Source: CBDESN01 sp965242495
GTDB lineage: Bacteria; Pseudomonadota; Alphaproteobacteria; MPNO01
Assembly: GCA_965242495.1 (NCBI GenBank)
Contig: OZ251446.1
Location: 434,001-498,000, forward strand
Direction of reading: 5' to 3'
Length of the DNA: 64,000 bases
A program made the position numbers and the translations under genes. Positions 36,305-45,188 of the stretch are shown in pieces. The notes beneath the pieces are model-generated. The model was given only the letters and a program-made list of their open reading frames with translations. It was not told where the DNA came from and searched no databases. Position 1 is the stretch's first letter. Each line of letters begins with the position of its first letter.

Positions 36305-37939
36305 TCACTCCCCGTCTTCGACGGCGCGGACCGAGGTCTCGGGCATGAGCCCCTGGCGCCGCCGTTGCAGCGTGCGCCGGCCGTTCTCCAGATAGTCGCC
36401 GGCGGCCGCGCGCGCCGCCGCCGCGTCCCATTCGTCGGTCCAGTCGCCGAGGGAGTAGCCGTGCCACGGCGATTCGGGGCGGAGCGGCGGCAGGCCGAGG
36501 CGCTCCCACAGCGCCTTGGCGTCCTCCATGTAGCGCCGGGCCGGCAAGGCGAGGGGCGGCATGTCGCTCTTCATCGTGGCGTCGATCAGGAGGGTCGAAT
36601 CCTCCTCGCCTTCGCGCTCGCGCTTGGGGCCGTGCCCCTGGCCGCGATGGGGCAGGGCGACCACGTCCTCCGTCGGGTTGTGGCGGTAGGCGAGCGCCCA
36701 TAGCAGGGCGTCGGCGTTGTCGGGATCGATGTCGTCGTTGACCGCGACGACCATCTTGCCGCAATCGCCCTTGAAGCTCGCCGCGCCGTAGAGCGCGCGC
36801 CAGATCTCGGTGCGCGGGACGCCGCGCGCCATGACGACGACGGTAAGGCGCAGCAGCGCCGTCAACGGCTCGTGCAACGACACCTTCTCGACGCCGCCGA
36901 TTCCCAGCGCGTCGCGGAGATGGGCGAGGAACAGCGGCTCGTAGGCGACGCGCTTGATCACGCTCGATTCGCTCGGCGTGACCTGGCTGATATAGGAGGG
37001 GACGACGGGCGCGCGCTTGCGGGTGATCGCGGTGACCCGCATCGGCAGGTTGAACTCCTCCAGCGCCACATGGCCGTGCGATTCGCCGAACGGCCCCTCC
37101 GGCTCCAGCCAGGCGGTGTCGATCAATCCCTCGATGACCAGCTCGGACTCGGCCGGGACCAGCAGATCGACCGTCCGCGCGCGGACGACGTTGATCGGCT
37201 CGCCCGCCAGCCCGCCCGCGACCGCCATCTCGTCCACGCCGAGGGGGAGCTTCTGCGGCCCCGTATAGGCGACGCAGGGCGGGCAGCCGAGCACGATCGC
37301 GCAGGGCATCGCCTCGCCGCGCTCGTGGTATTTGCGCCAGTGGAGATAGCCCCCGGCGCCGCCGACGCGGGTCGCCATGCGGACGACCAGACGGTCGGAC
37401 GCCTTCAGCCCGGCGCGATAGGTGCCCATGTTCTGGACGCCGGTATCCGGGTCGCGGGTGATGCAGTTGGTCGCGGTCAGCGTCGGCGCGCTGTCGAAGC
37501 CCGGCGTCGAGACCGGAATCGGCAGCGCGTCCAGCCCCCTGGCCTCGCCGATAAGGCCGTCGCCTTCGATCGCGACTTCCTGGCAGGGCGCGCGGTCGAC
37601 GGGCCGGGGCGGTATCGGCCCGGCGATGGCGCGGTCCCATTTGGCTCCGATCTCCTCGACCGGGGCCGCCATGCCGACGCCGTAGACGCCGCGCGAGGCG
37701 GCCAGGGCGCCGACCACGACCGGCATGTCGTAGCTGCGCCCCTTGCCGTCGATCACGCCGGTGAACAGGAACGCCTTGCGGTCGGCCTCGGCGACGCCGC
37801 CGCGAAACTGCCAGCGCACCAGCGGATGCAGCTCGGCGTCCTTGTCGACCGGCTCCCGGATCGTCAGCAGCAGCCCGGCCGCGTCGAGGGCGCGGAGATG
37901 CTCTTGCAGATCGGCGTAGCCGCGGGTCGCCATGGTCAT
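36305..37939 (-). CDS. UbiD-family (prenyl-FMN) decarboxylase
   Basis: A 544-residue member of the UbiD family of reversible decarboxylases. Family segments are YADLQEHLRALDAAGLLLTI at the start, TATNCITRDPDTGVQNMGTYR, the PFGESHGHVALEEFNLPM region, and GDCGKMVVAVNDDIDPDNADALLWALAYR. The Arg-Glu-Glu set used with prenylated FMN would lie in the central domain. Substrates range from 4-hydroxybenzoate precursors to phenolic and furan acids. No ubiX prenyltransferase is next to it. Upstream operon neighbours are absent; downstream is the GMC oxidoreductase. This is likely a catabolic rather than a ubiquinone-pathway enzyme. Confidence 0.88.
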   Translation of the reverse strand: MTMATRGYADLQEHLRALDAAGLLLTIREPVDKDAELHPLVRWQFRGGVAEADRKAFLFTGVIDGKGRSYDMPVVVGALAASRGVYGVGMAAPVEEIGAKWDRAIAGPIPPRPVDRAPCQEVAIEGDGLIGEARGLDALPIPVSTPGFDSAPTLTATNCITRDPDTGVQNMGTYRAGLKASDRLVVRMATRVGGAGGYLHWRKYHERGEAMPCAIVLGCPPCVAYTGPQKLPLGVDEMAVAGGLAGEPINVVRARTVDLLVPAESELVIEGLIDTAWLEPEGPFGESHGHVALEEFNLPMRVTAITRKRAPVVPSYISQVTPSESSVIKRVAYEPLFLAHLRDALGIGGVEKVSLHEPLTALLRLTVVVMARGVPRTEIWRALYGAASFKGDCGKMVVAVNDDIDPDNADALLWALAYRHNPTEDVVALPHRGQGHGPKREREGEEDSTLLIDATMKSDMPPLALPARRYMEDAKALWERLGLPPLRPESPWHGYSLGDWTDEWDAAAARAAAGDYLENGRRTLQRRRQGLMPETSVRAVEDGE

Positions 37940-38032
37940 GCGCGAGTCCCGGTCATGCCGGCCGCTCCCGGCCCGGCCATGATGCCATCGACGGCCGGGG
38001 CGGCCAAACGGGCGGCGCGGCTGCGATTCCGA

Positions 38033-38731
38033 CTATGATTCCGACTCCGACGCGGCGGCCGCCGTCCGCCGCAGCCGGGCGAAGACCGCCGTCGCGACCG
38101 CGGCGCCCAGGAGTTCGGCGACGACGAAGGCCGGCGCGTCCGCCGGGCGGATGCCGGAGAAGCTGTCGGTGAGGCTGCGCGCGATCGCCACCGCCGGGTT
38201 GGCGAAGGAGGTGGAGGAGGTGAACCAGTAACCCGCCGAGATGAACAGGCCGACGGCGTAGGGGACGGCGCCGGGTCGGGCCGCGAGGCAGCCGAGAATG
38301 GCGGCGAGGAGGCCGAACGCCGCCACGAACTCGGCGAGCCACTGGCCGGGGCCGGTGCGCACGGTCGTGGACAGGGCGAGCGGGGCGGCGTCGAACATCA
38401 GATGCGCGACCACGACGCCGGCGACGCCGCCGGCGATCTGCGCCAGCGCATACGGCCCCGCCTCGCGCCACGCGAGCGTTCGCCGCAGGGCGAAGGCGAG
38501 CGTCACGGCCGGGTTGAGATGGGCGCCCGAAACCGGCCCCAGGATCAGGATCAGGACGACCAGGATCGCCCCCGTCGCCAGCGTGTTGGCGAGCAGCGCG
38601 ATCGCCGCGTTGCCGTCGGCGAGCCGCTCGCCCATGATTCCCGAGCCCACGACGGTCGCGACCAGGAACGCGGTCCCCAGACATTCGGCGAACAGGCGGT
38701 CGGCGAGCGGGAAGGGGGGCATTCGCCTCAT
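38033..38731 (-). CDS. MIP-family channel (aquaglyceroporin, AqpS-like)
   Basis: A 232-residue six-span channel with both half-helix motifs: HLNPAVTLAF in the first repeat and FANPAVAIAR in the second. The span LFAECLGTAFLVATVVGSGIMGE is typical of the AqpS/arsenical channel group. Its ATG overlaps the stop of the arsI-like gene by 4 bp, which points to movement of arsenite or methylated arsenicals rather than water. The start at 38731 gives MRRMPPF; the second ATG nine bases on is possible. It ends 94 bp before the UbiD-like start. Confidence 0.85.
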   Translation of the reverse strand: MRRMPPFPLADRLFAECLGTAFLVATVVGSGIMGERLADGNAAIALLANTLATGAILVVLILILGPVSGAHLNPAVTLAFALRRTLAWREAGPYALAQIAGGVAGVVVAHLMFDAAPLALSTTVRTGPGQWLAEFVAAFGLLAAILGCLAARPGAVPYAVGLFISAGYWFTSSTSFANPAVAIARSLTDSFSGIRPADAPAFVVAELLGAAVATAVFARLRRTAAAASESES

Positions 38732-39177
38732 CCGGTCGAGGCTTGGGCGGTCGAGGCTTGGGCGGTCGGGGCTTGGGCCATGGCGATCGCCAGCGTGTCG
38801 TCGCCGAAGACCCGGGCTTCGCCCGTCAGGACGTAGGCCTCCCGCGGGACGCCCTGCGGATCGAAGCTCCACGCCTTGTCCGCCTTGGCGTAGCAGCAGG
38901 CGGCGCCGGGCTGCGGAAGGACCCGGGCTTCGGCGGCGCGCAGCCGGCCCTCGACGTCGGCGAGTTCGGCCTCGTCGTCCACCTGGATGCCGAGATGATC
39001 GACGCCGGCGCCTTTGCCGGCGCGGCTGGAGACGGCGAAGTTGACCCGCGGATCGTCCACCATCCACTTGGCGTAGTCGGACTTGCGGACCGCGGGCTCG
39101 GCGTCGAACAGATGGGAATAGAAGACGATCGCCCGGTCGAGGTCGTCGACCGTGACGTGGACGTGCAGGCGCTTCAT
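38728..39177 (-). CDS. arsI: ArsI/CadI-like VOC protein (C-As lyase candidate)
   Basis: A 149-residue VOC-fold protein matching the ArsI/CadI group: MKRLHVHVTVDDLDRAIVFY, DYAKWMVDDPRVNFAVSSR, GVDHLGIQVDDEAELADV, and the vicinal cysteine pair ACCYAK (Cys94, Cys95) that binds trivalent methylarsenicals. His61 and Glu113 fit metal-ligand positions. ArsI cleaves the C-As bond of methylarsenite and aromatic arsenicals, releasing arsenite. The MIP channel gene overlaps it by 4 bp and would let arsenite out. The tail after about residue 135 is low-complexity (AQAST repeats). No arsR or arsM is adjacent. Cadmium-inducible CadI is the main alternative name. Confidence 0.85.
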   Translation of the reverse strand: MKRLHVHVTVDDLDRAIVFYSHLFDAEPAVRKSDYAKWMVDDPRVNFAVSSRAGKGAGVDHLGIQVDDEAELADVEGRLRAAEARVLPQPGAACCYAKADKAWSFDPQGVPREAYVLTGEARVFGDDTLAIAMAQAPTAQASTAQASTG

Positions 39178-39268
39178 CGGCTCATGCTCCGGTTGCGGGC
39201 GGACGGATCGGGGGGCGCCCCCGGCGACGATCCTCGGTGAGAAAGGCGAGGCGGCCGCTTTCAGGACG

Positions 39269-39814
39269 TCATGGAGGCGGTTCGGATGGAGACGGCCCGG
39301 ACGAAGACGGCCCGGCGTCCGACCCCCGCCGCGGCGAGGTGAGCTCCAGCACCGCGCGGACCATGCCGACATAGCCGGTGCAGCGGCAGATATGCCCGCT
39401 CAGCATGTCGCGGAGCTCGTCCTCGGTCGGGGCCGGGTTGTCCTCCAGCCAGGCGCTCAGCGACATCAGAATGCCGGGCGTGCAATAGCCGCATTGGAGG
39501 GCGTGATGGCGCCGGAAGGCCCGTTGCAGGTCGGACAGCTCGCCGCCGTCCGCGGCCAGCCCCTCGACGGTGTCGATGCGCCGCCCGTCGGCCTGGACCG
39601 CGAAGACGAGGCAGGCGCGCGCGATCTTGCCGTCGAGGCGGATCGTGCAGGCGCCGCACACGCCGTGCTCGCAGCCGACATGCATGCTCGTGACCCCGAG
39701 CTCGCGCAGCAGGAAGTCGCTCAGCAGCAGGCGCGGCTCGGCGCGACCGGCCATGCGCGCGCCGTTGACGACCAGGGTCACCGGGTGGCGGTCGTCGCGA
39801 CTCAGCTGCGGCAT
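39269..39814 (-). CDS. Molybdenum hydroxylase small [2Fe-2S] subunit (CoxS type)
   Basis: A 181-residue iron-sulfur subunit. The N-terminal ferredoxin domain has CEHGVCGAC with a further Cys at RACLVF; the C-terminal helical domain has CGYCTPG and CRCTGY. It carries electrons from the Mo subunit to FAD. The start has GAGGAGG upstream and overlaps the end of the FAD-subunit gene by 13 bp. Operon order on the minus strand is large subunit, FAD subunit, small subunit. A Ser/Pro-rich tail follows the helical domain. The arsI-like gene starts 91 bp downstream. Confidence 0.92.
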   Translation of the reverse strand: MPQLSRDDRHPVTLVVNGARMAGRAEPRLLLSDFLLRELGVTSMHVGCEHGVCGACTIRLDGKIARACLVFAVQADGRRIDTVEGLAADGGELSDLQRAFRRHHALQCGYCTPGILMSLSAWLEDNPAPTEDELRDMLSGHICRCTGYVGMVRAVLELTSPRRGSDAGPSSSGPSPSEPPP

Positions 39815-40629
39815 GATCTGGCCTCCTCGATGGCCTTGCGCCCCAACCGCCTGACCAGTTCGCGGCGATAGCGCGCCGTCGCGTGGATGTCGTCGTAGCC
39901 TTCGAGCTCCCAGGCGAAGGCGTTGAGCGCGTCGTCGAGGTCGTCGCCGGCCAGATCGTCCCAATCGCGGAGGGCCGGGCGGTCGGCGACGCCGCCGACG
40001 CCGAGCCGGATGCGTCGGTCCGAGGCCAGCGCGGCGACCGAGACGATGGCGAAATCGCCGCGCCGGCGCGCAACCTCGCGGAAGGCGCAGCCTTCGCCGG
40101 GACGCCGGACGGGGAAGCGGGCGGCGACCACCAGCTCGTCCGCCCGCCGCGCGGTGGCGAGCATCCCGCGCTGGAAGTCGCCGGCGGCCAGGACGCGGCG
40201 GCCGCCGGCGGATTGCAACACGACCTCGCCGCCCAGCGCGGCGAGGCATAGCGGCAGTTCCGAACTCGGGTCCGCATGGGCGAGCGATCCGCAGACCGTG
40301 CCCCGGCTCCGGGTCTGGAAATGGCCGACGAACGGGAGCGCGGCCGCGAGCAGCGGGCTCGACGCGGCGAGTCCGGGCCAGGCCGACAGCTCCGCCTGGG
40401 TCGCCGCGGCGCCGACTTCGATCCACCCGTCCTCCGCGCGGACGTGACGCAGCGCGTCGATGCGCGAGACGTCGACCAGAAGCCGCGGCTCGACCAGCCG
40501 GAAGTTCATCATCGGCGCCAGCGACAGGCCGCCGGCGATGACGCGCGCATCCTCCGCCGCGCGCGCGAGAGCGTCGAGCGCTTCCCCGGCGGTCGCCGCC
40601 GCCAGGTAATCGAAGGCGCGGGGCTTCAT
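39802..40629 (-). CDS. Molybdenum hydroxylase FAD subunit (CoxM type)
   Basis: A 275-residue flavoprotein subunit of the CO dehydrogenase FAD-binding fold. It starts MKPRAFDYLAAATAGEALDA, has the IAGGLSLAPMMNFR pyrophosphate loop and GTVCGSLAHADPSSELP, the second FAD motif, and ends in the usual C-terminal clamp domain. Gene junctions overlap on both sides (4 bp with the large subunit, 13 bp with the small subunit), so the complex is made as a unit. It transfers electrons to an external acceptor; which one cannot be seen. Confidence 0.92.
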   Translation of the reverse strand: MKPRAFDYLAAATAGEALDALARAAEDARVIAGGLSLAPMMNFRLVEPRLLVDVSRIDALRHVRAEDGWIEVGAAATQAELSAWPGLAASSPLLAAALPFVGHFQTRSRGTVCGSLAHADPSSELPLCLAALGGEVVLQSAGGRRVLAAGDFQRGMLATARRADELVVAARFPVRRPGEGCAFREVARRRGDFAIVSVAALASDRRIRLGVGGVADRPALRDWDDLAGDDLDDALNAFAWELEGYDDIHATARYRRELVRRLGRKAIEEARSCRS

Positions 40630-43619
40630 CGCCCGATCCCGAGCCGGCGCAGCAGGCGGCGAAGCCAGTGCGCCGGGGGCGCGGCGCCGGAAGCCGGCGG
40701 TCGGGCGATCCGGGCCGCCAGGCGGTCGAAGAACTGGCCGACCAGGGCGCGCGCGGCGCCTTCGAGCATACGCCCGCCCACCGCCGCCGCCTTGCCGCCG
40801 ATCTCGACCGTGTAGTCGTAGGAGACGCGGGCGCCGCCGTCGGCGGAATCGAGCCGCACCCGGCCTTCGCCCCGCGAGGAGCCGAGCGGCCCGGTCAGTT
40901 CGCCCGACAGCGTCGCCCTGTGCGGCGGATCGAGGTCGGACAGGCGGACGCCGGCGCGGAACCGCCCGCGCACCGGACCCACGCCGAGCGAGACTTCGGC
41001 GCGGTAGCTGTTCTCGCCCGTCCGCTCCAGCGCGTGGCAGCCGGGAATGACCGCGGCGAGCGCGTCCGGGTCGAGCAGGGCGCGCCAGACGTCTTCCCGC
41101 GCCGCGGGCAACAGCCTTTCGCCCCGGCCGGACAGCGCGCGCGCGCCCGGGACGGCGGCGGGCGCGGCGTCGGTATCGTCCGCCTCGCCGGTTGCGCGCG
41201 CGGGCGGCGGGCGCTCCGCGCCGTGGATCAGCGCGCTCAGCCGATCCGGGGTGAGCGGCAAGGCGAGGTCGGCGGCGTCCAGCGCGTCGCACACCGCGTT
41301 GGCGACGCAGACGGGCGTGCTCATGCAGTTGCCCTCGCCGATGCCCTTGGCGCCCAGCGGCGTCACCGTGGACGGCGTCTCCATGTGCAGCACCACCGGC
41401 TCGGGCACCTCGGCCGCGGTCGGGCACAGATAGTCGGCGAAGGTCCCGGACAGGAAGCTGCCGTCCTCGCCATAGGCGAACTCCTCGTAGAGGGCCGCGG
41501 CCACGCCCCAGGCGAAGGCGCCGTAGACCTGCCCGTTCGCCAGCAGCGGGTTCAGCAGCGCGCCGGAGTCGTGCATCGTGACGTATTTGTCGATGCGCGC
41601 CTCGCCGGTGTCGCGATCGACCTCGACCCCGCAATAATCGAACACGAAGCCGTAGGTGAGGGAGGTGTTGATCTGGTCGGCGTCGTTGGGCGGCTCCATC
41701 TCCGGCGGCGACCAGGAGCCGATCTCGCGGATGCCGGGATCCATGCCGGCGGGCAGTTCCCCGGGCGACCAATGCGCGGTCCCCGCCGCCCGGTAGAAGG
41801 GGATGGCGTTGTCCGGATTGTCGACGGCGAAGACCTTGCCGGCGGCGAAGTCGAGGCGTTCGGGGGCCGCGTTGAGGGTCTGGCTGGCGATGCGGGCGAT
41901 CTTGTCGCGCACCTTCCGCGCCGCCTTGTCGGCCGCCACCGCGGTCGAGGACGAGAAGCGCGCCGAATAGTTGCCGGTCGCGATCGACCAGGCGTCCTTC
42001 TGGGTGTCGTGTTCGAGGTTGACGCTGACGTCGTCGGGCCGGAGCCCCAACCGGTCGGCGACGATCTGGGACAGGATCGTCGCATGTCCCTGCCCCTGGG
42101 GGATCGAATCGGCGGTGACGCTCACCGCCCCCAGCGGGTCGACGTTGACCGTGGCGTTCGACACCGCCCCGCCCTTGGGGCTGCGGCGCCGCTCCGCCGC
42201 CGGCAGGATGTTGGTGATGTAGCCCATGTTGGATTGCGCCGGCTCGACGACGGCGGCGAAGCCGATGCCGTAGAGCCGGCCTTCGGCGCGCGCCTCGTCG
42301 CGACGCCGCCGGAGCTCCGCGAGCCCGCCCTCCTCGACGGCCGCGTCCACCGCGCGCGGGTAGTCGCCCGAGTCCAGGAGCGCGCCCGCGGCGGCGCGAT
42401 AGGGAAAGGCGCCGGCGGGGATCAGGTTGCGGCGGATCACGGCCAGCGGATCGAGTCCGAGTTCGACCGCGATGCGCTGGATCAGCCGCTCGATGGCGTA
42501 GTACATCTGCGGCCCGCCGAAGCCGCGCACCATGGCGGACGGGCATTTGTTGGTCATCACCACGCGGTTGACGACGGCGAGGTTGGCCACGTCGTAGGCG
42601 CCGGTGAGGACCCCGTGCATCCGGTAGAGCGGCCCCGGCATGGGCGCGCGCAGATAGGCGCCGTAATCGTCGAGCTGGTCGAAGCGAAAGGCGGCGATGC
42701 GGCCGTCGCGTCCGACCGCGGCTTCGATCTCGACGACCCGGTTGGGCGCGGCGGAAGCCGCGGTCAGGTGTTCGAGACGGTCCTCGACCCATTTGACCGG
42801 CTTGCCGGTCTTCTTCGAGGCGAGGCCCATCAGCACGACGTAGGGGAAGATCTGCACCTTGACGCCGAAGCCGCCGCCGGAGAAGGCCGGCGTCCGCAGC
42901 CGCAGCCGGGCGCCCGGCACCCTGAGGGCGCGGCTCATCACCGGATGGGTGCTGTACGGTCCCTGGAAATTGCAGGCGACGTCGTAGAGGTCGTCGTCGG
43001 GCCGGTAGTCGGCGACCACGACGTAGCCTTCCATGGGGGTCTGCGAATTGCGCGGGTAGCGCACGGTGAGCTTGACGCTGCGCTCGGCCTCGGCGAAGGC
43101 CTTGTCGGGGTCGCCATAGACGAAGTCGCGGACCGAGACGACGTTGGAGCCGATGTCGGGGTAGAGGAGCGCCGCGCCGTCGCGGGCCGCGTTCTCGGGG
43201 TCCACCGCGGGATCGAGGACCCGGTAGTCCACGTCGATATCCTCCAGCGCATCCTCGGCGAGGTAGCGGTCGGAGGCGATCACCGCCGCGACCGCCTCGC
43301 CGACGTAGCGGACGCGGTCCACCGCGAGGCACCAGTGATGCATCGGCTGGCGGAGCACGGTCTGGAACGGCTCCGACATGGCCTTCGCGTCCTCGCCGGT
43401 GAGCACCGCGGCGACGCCCGGCCGGGCGAGGGCCGCGGCCGCGTCGATGCCGACGATCTCGGCATGGGCGTGGGGCGAGCGCAGGATCGCGGCGTGGAGG
43501 GCGCCGGCGCGGACCGGCAGATGGTCGGAGAACAGCGCCCGTCCGGTCAGGAGCGCCGCATCCTCGACCCGCTCGACCGACCGCCCGACGAAGGTTTCCG
43601 TTTCGGCGCGCTCCGCCAT
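40626..43619 (-). CDS. Molybdenum hydroxylase large subunit fused to a CoxG/SRPBCC domain
   Basis: A 997-residue protein. Residues 1 to about 780 are a complete CoxL/XdhB-type subunit: GRALFSDHLP, FSGGGFGVKVQ, the active-site loop MVRGFGGPQMY, GQGHATILSQ and the catalytic-Glu motif GAKGIGEGNCMS. The loop is not the AYRCSFR of true CO dehydrogenase, so the substrate is probably a heterocycle or aldehyde. After an Ala/Pro-rich linker, residues from about 825 form a CoxG-like SRPBCC domain (LPAAREDVWRALLDPDALAAVIPGC) ending in an Arg-rich tail (WLRRLLRRLGIGR). CoxG is usually separate and helps recruit CO dehydrogenase to the membrane. The leader module at 43786-44252 lies upstream. Confidence 0.9.
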   Translation of the reverse strand: MAERAETETFVGRSVERVEDAALLTGRALFSDHLPVRAGALHAAILRSPHAHAEIVGIDAAAALARPGVAAVLTGEDAKAMSEPFQTVLRQPMHHWCLAVDRVRYVGEAVAAVIASDRYLAEDALEDIDVDYRVLDPAVDPENAARDGAALLYPDIGSNVVSVRDFVYGDPDKAFAEAERSVKLTVRYPRNSQTPMEGYVVVADYRPDDDLYDVACNFQGPYSTHPVMSRALRVPGARLRLRTPAFSGGGFGVKVQIFPYVVLMGLASKKTGKPVKWVEDRLEHLTAASAAPNRVVEIEAAVGRDGRIAAFRFDQLDDYGAYLRAPMPGPLYRMHGVLTGAYDVANLAVVNRVVMTNKCPSAMVRGFGGPQMYYAIERLIQRIAVELGLDPLAVIRRNLIPAGAFPYRAAAGALLDSGDYPRAVDAAVEEGGLAELRRRRDEARAEGRLYGIGFAAVVEPAQSNMGYITNILPAAERRRSPKGGAVSNATVNVDPLGAVSVTADSIPQGQGHATILSQIVADRLGLRPDDVSVNLEHDTQKDAWSIATGNYSARFSSSTAVAADKAARKVRDKIARIASQTLNAAPERLDFAAGKVFAVDNPDNAIPFYRAAGTAHWSPGELPAGMDPGIREIGSWSPPEMEPPNDADQINTSLTYGFVFDYCGVEVDRDTGEARIDKYVTMHDSGALLNPLLANGQVYGAFAWGVAAALYEEFAYGEDGSFLSGTFADYLCPTAAEVPEPVVLHMETPSTVTPLGAKGIGEGNCMSTPVCVANAVCDALDAADLALPLTPDRLSALIHGAERPPPARATGEADDTDAAPAAVPGARALSGRGERLLPAAREDVWRALLDPDALAAVIPGCHALERTGENSYRAEVSLGVGPVRGRFRAGVRLSDLDPPHRATLSGELTGPLGSSRGEGRVRLDSADGGARVSYDYTVEIGGKAAAVGGRMLEGAARALVGQFFDRLAARIARPPASGAAPPAHWLRRLLRRLGIGR

Positions 43620-43785
43620 CGCCCGTTCGCCTTTCCGTCGTCGCGGGGTCGGGGACCGCGTGTGAGGATCGGGGGTGCGACCCGCGCTCAACATGCCGAT
43701 TTTCTCCGGCCCGTCAACACGCCCGGCGCGACGACGCCCGGCTCCGGGACGCCTGCCGCCGGCGCCTTTCCGTTGCGACGGAATA

Positions 43786-44252
43786 CAACCTTCGGTTGCT
43801 TCGGCCGCGGGGAAGCCCGCCGCCGAATCCGCGCGCCTTCCGACGCCGCCGGGGGGCGGGACGGGCGCTTGGGGAAGGTCGAAACGCGCATCGCCAGAGG
43901 GAAATTTCATGGCTTTCCTTACATTTCAAGGGGTTAGGCCGAAAAAATAGGGAAAAAGCAGAGCAAAAACCGGTCGGAAGCAGGGCGAAAGCAGGGGAGA
44001 AGCAGGGAGGATTCCCGGTCCGAAGCCCGGTGGGCGGCGTTCGGCGCCGCCGCCTTGCGCCTCCCCGCTCCGATGCGGCCGGCGCGAAGAAGGAGCGACG
44101 CCGGACGTTTCCGAGACATTTCCGAGTCGCCGTCTTCGCAATTTCCGATTGCGAAGGATCGGGGCGACCCCGCGAGCCGTTGCAGGGTTCCGGTCGCTTT
44201 CTTCGAGCGTGAGGGGATCGTATCACATGGACTCGGTTTTGTCAAGCGAAAA
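43786..44252 (-). other. Leader module, copy 2 (non-coding, diverged repeat of 4440-4862)
   Basis: No gene was recognised between 43620 and 44336. Read on the minus strand this block follows copy 1 in order: ATTTTTCGCTTGACA with promoter; a hairpin TTCGCAAT-CGGAA-ATTGCGAA (44155-44135) particular to this copy; a CTGCTTC/CTGCTTT tract ending in CCTATTTTTTC (about 44009-43942); TTGAAATG and GAAATTTC; and a final hairpin CAACC-GAA-GGTTG (43798-43786) followed by TATTC. It ends about 170 bp before the molybdenum hydroxylase operon at 43619 and points toward it, just as copy 1 points to the purine transporter operon. Confidence 0.6.
44217..44245 (-). promoter_or_regulatory. Near-consensus sigma-70 promoter
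   Basis: On the minus strand TTGACA (44245-44240) and TACGAT (44222-44217) are 17 bases apart. The upstream ATTTTTCGC is identical to that before the promoter at 4452. It is directed at the molybdenum hydroxylase operon about 590 bp away. Confidence 0.7.
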
Positions 44253-44336
44253 ATGCGCGATGTTCCGAAAAAGTTCGAGGATGCGCCGCGGCTCCGCCGG
44301 GGGCGCGGTCGATGGCGGAATCGGCGGCGCGGCCCG

Positions 44337-45179
44337 TCAGTCGGCCGGGCGCAGGGCGATCAACCCCATCCCGGTGGTCATCGGCGCGTAGTAGTTGCGG
44401 TGGACGCGCTCGACCGGGCCGTCCAGCGCGCCGCGCATGACCAGCCACATGATGAGTTCGACCGCTTCCGCGCCTGCGGCCTCCATGATCTGCTGATGGG
44501 TCAGAGCGGTGAGGGCGGACGGGTCCGTCTCGATCCTGTCGAGGAAGTCGCGGTCGAATTCGGGGTTCAGATGGCCGAAGCGGGCGCCGTTCAGCTGGTG
44601 CGACATGCCGCCGGTGCCGAGGATCGCGACGCGGAGGTCCTCCGGGTAGCTCTCCACCGCGCGGCGGATCGCCCGACCCAGCTTCCAGCAGCGAAGCGCC
44701 GTCGGCAGCGGGTGCTGGATGACGTTGACGGCGACCGGCACGGTCTTGACCGGCCAGCCGGGGTCGTGCCGGAAGCATAGATGCATCGGCACCATGAAGC
44801 CGTGCTCCACCGCCAGCTCCTGGCAGACGACGATGTCGAACTCGTCATAGACCAGGGAGTTGCAGAGATGCCAGGAGAACGCCGCGTCGCCGGGGAAGTC
44901 CGGCAGCGGCCGCCGTCCCCAGCCTTCGTCGCCGACCGGGTAGCATTCCGCCGCCCCGACCGCGAAGGTGGGGTATTTGTCGAAGAAGAAATCCGCGCCG
45001 TGGTCGTTGTAGACGACGATGGCGAGGTCGGGCTTCGCCTCCTCGCGCAGCCATCTCTCGACCGGGACGTAGCCGTCGAACAAAGGTTTCCAGTCGGGCT
45101 CCCGGGTGCGCCCCTGGTCGTAGGCGACGCCGATGGAAGGGACGTGCGAGGAGCCGACGCCGGCGACGATTCTCGCCAT
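44337..45179 (-). CDS. ligB: Protocatechuate 4,5-dioxygenase beta subunit-like (LigB)
   Basis: A 280-residue catalytic subunit of type II extradiol dioxygenases. Iron ligands are the early histidine in GVGSSHVPSIG and the one in YNDHGADFFFD, with the catalytic histidine probably in GTGGMSHQLNG. The fold opens catechol-type rings next to the diol using Fe(II). The alpha subunit gene ligA lies 9 bp upstream, so a LigAB pair is complete. Protocatechuate is the classical substrate, but gallate or methylgallate enzymes are close relatives. Ring-cleavage products are handled by ligC, ligI and ligJ, which are not in view. Confidence 0.9.
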   Translation of the reverse strand: MARIVAGVGSSHVPSIGVAYDQGRTREPDWKPLFDGYVPVERWLREEAKPDLAIVVYNDHGADFFFDKYPTFAVGAAECYPVGDEGWGRRPLPDFPGDAAFSWHLCNSLVYDEFDIVVCQELAVEHGFMVPMHLCFRHDPGWPVKTVPVAVNVIQHPLPTALRCWKLGRAIRRAVESYPEDLRVAILGTGGMSHQLNGARFGHLNPEFDRDFLDRIETDPSALTALTHQQIMEAAGAEAVELIMWLVMRGALDGPVERVHRNYYAPMTTGMGLIALRPAD

Positions 45180-45188
45180 CGCCGCCGC

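Noticed and set aside
40626..43619. Calling the operon at 39269-43619 CO dehydrogenase
   Set aside because: The active-site loop reads MVRGFGGPQ rather than AYRCSFR, and the selenocysteine/S-bound Cu cysteine position is not seen; only the gene order and CoxG-like tail recall cox genes.
40668..43937. A 1089-codon open frame on the plus strand
   Set aside because: It lies exactly antisense to the molybdenum hydroxylase large subunit and has the Arg/Gly/Val/His-rich make-up of a GC-rich shadow frame with no recognisable domain.
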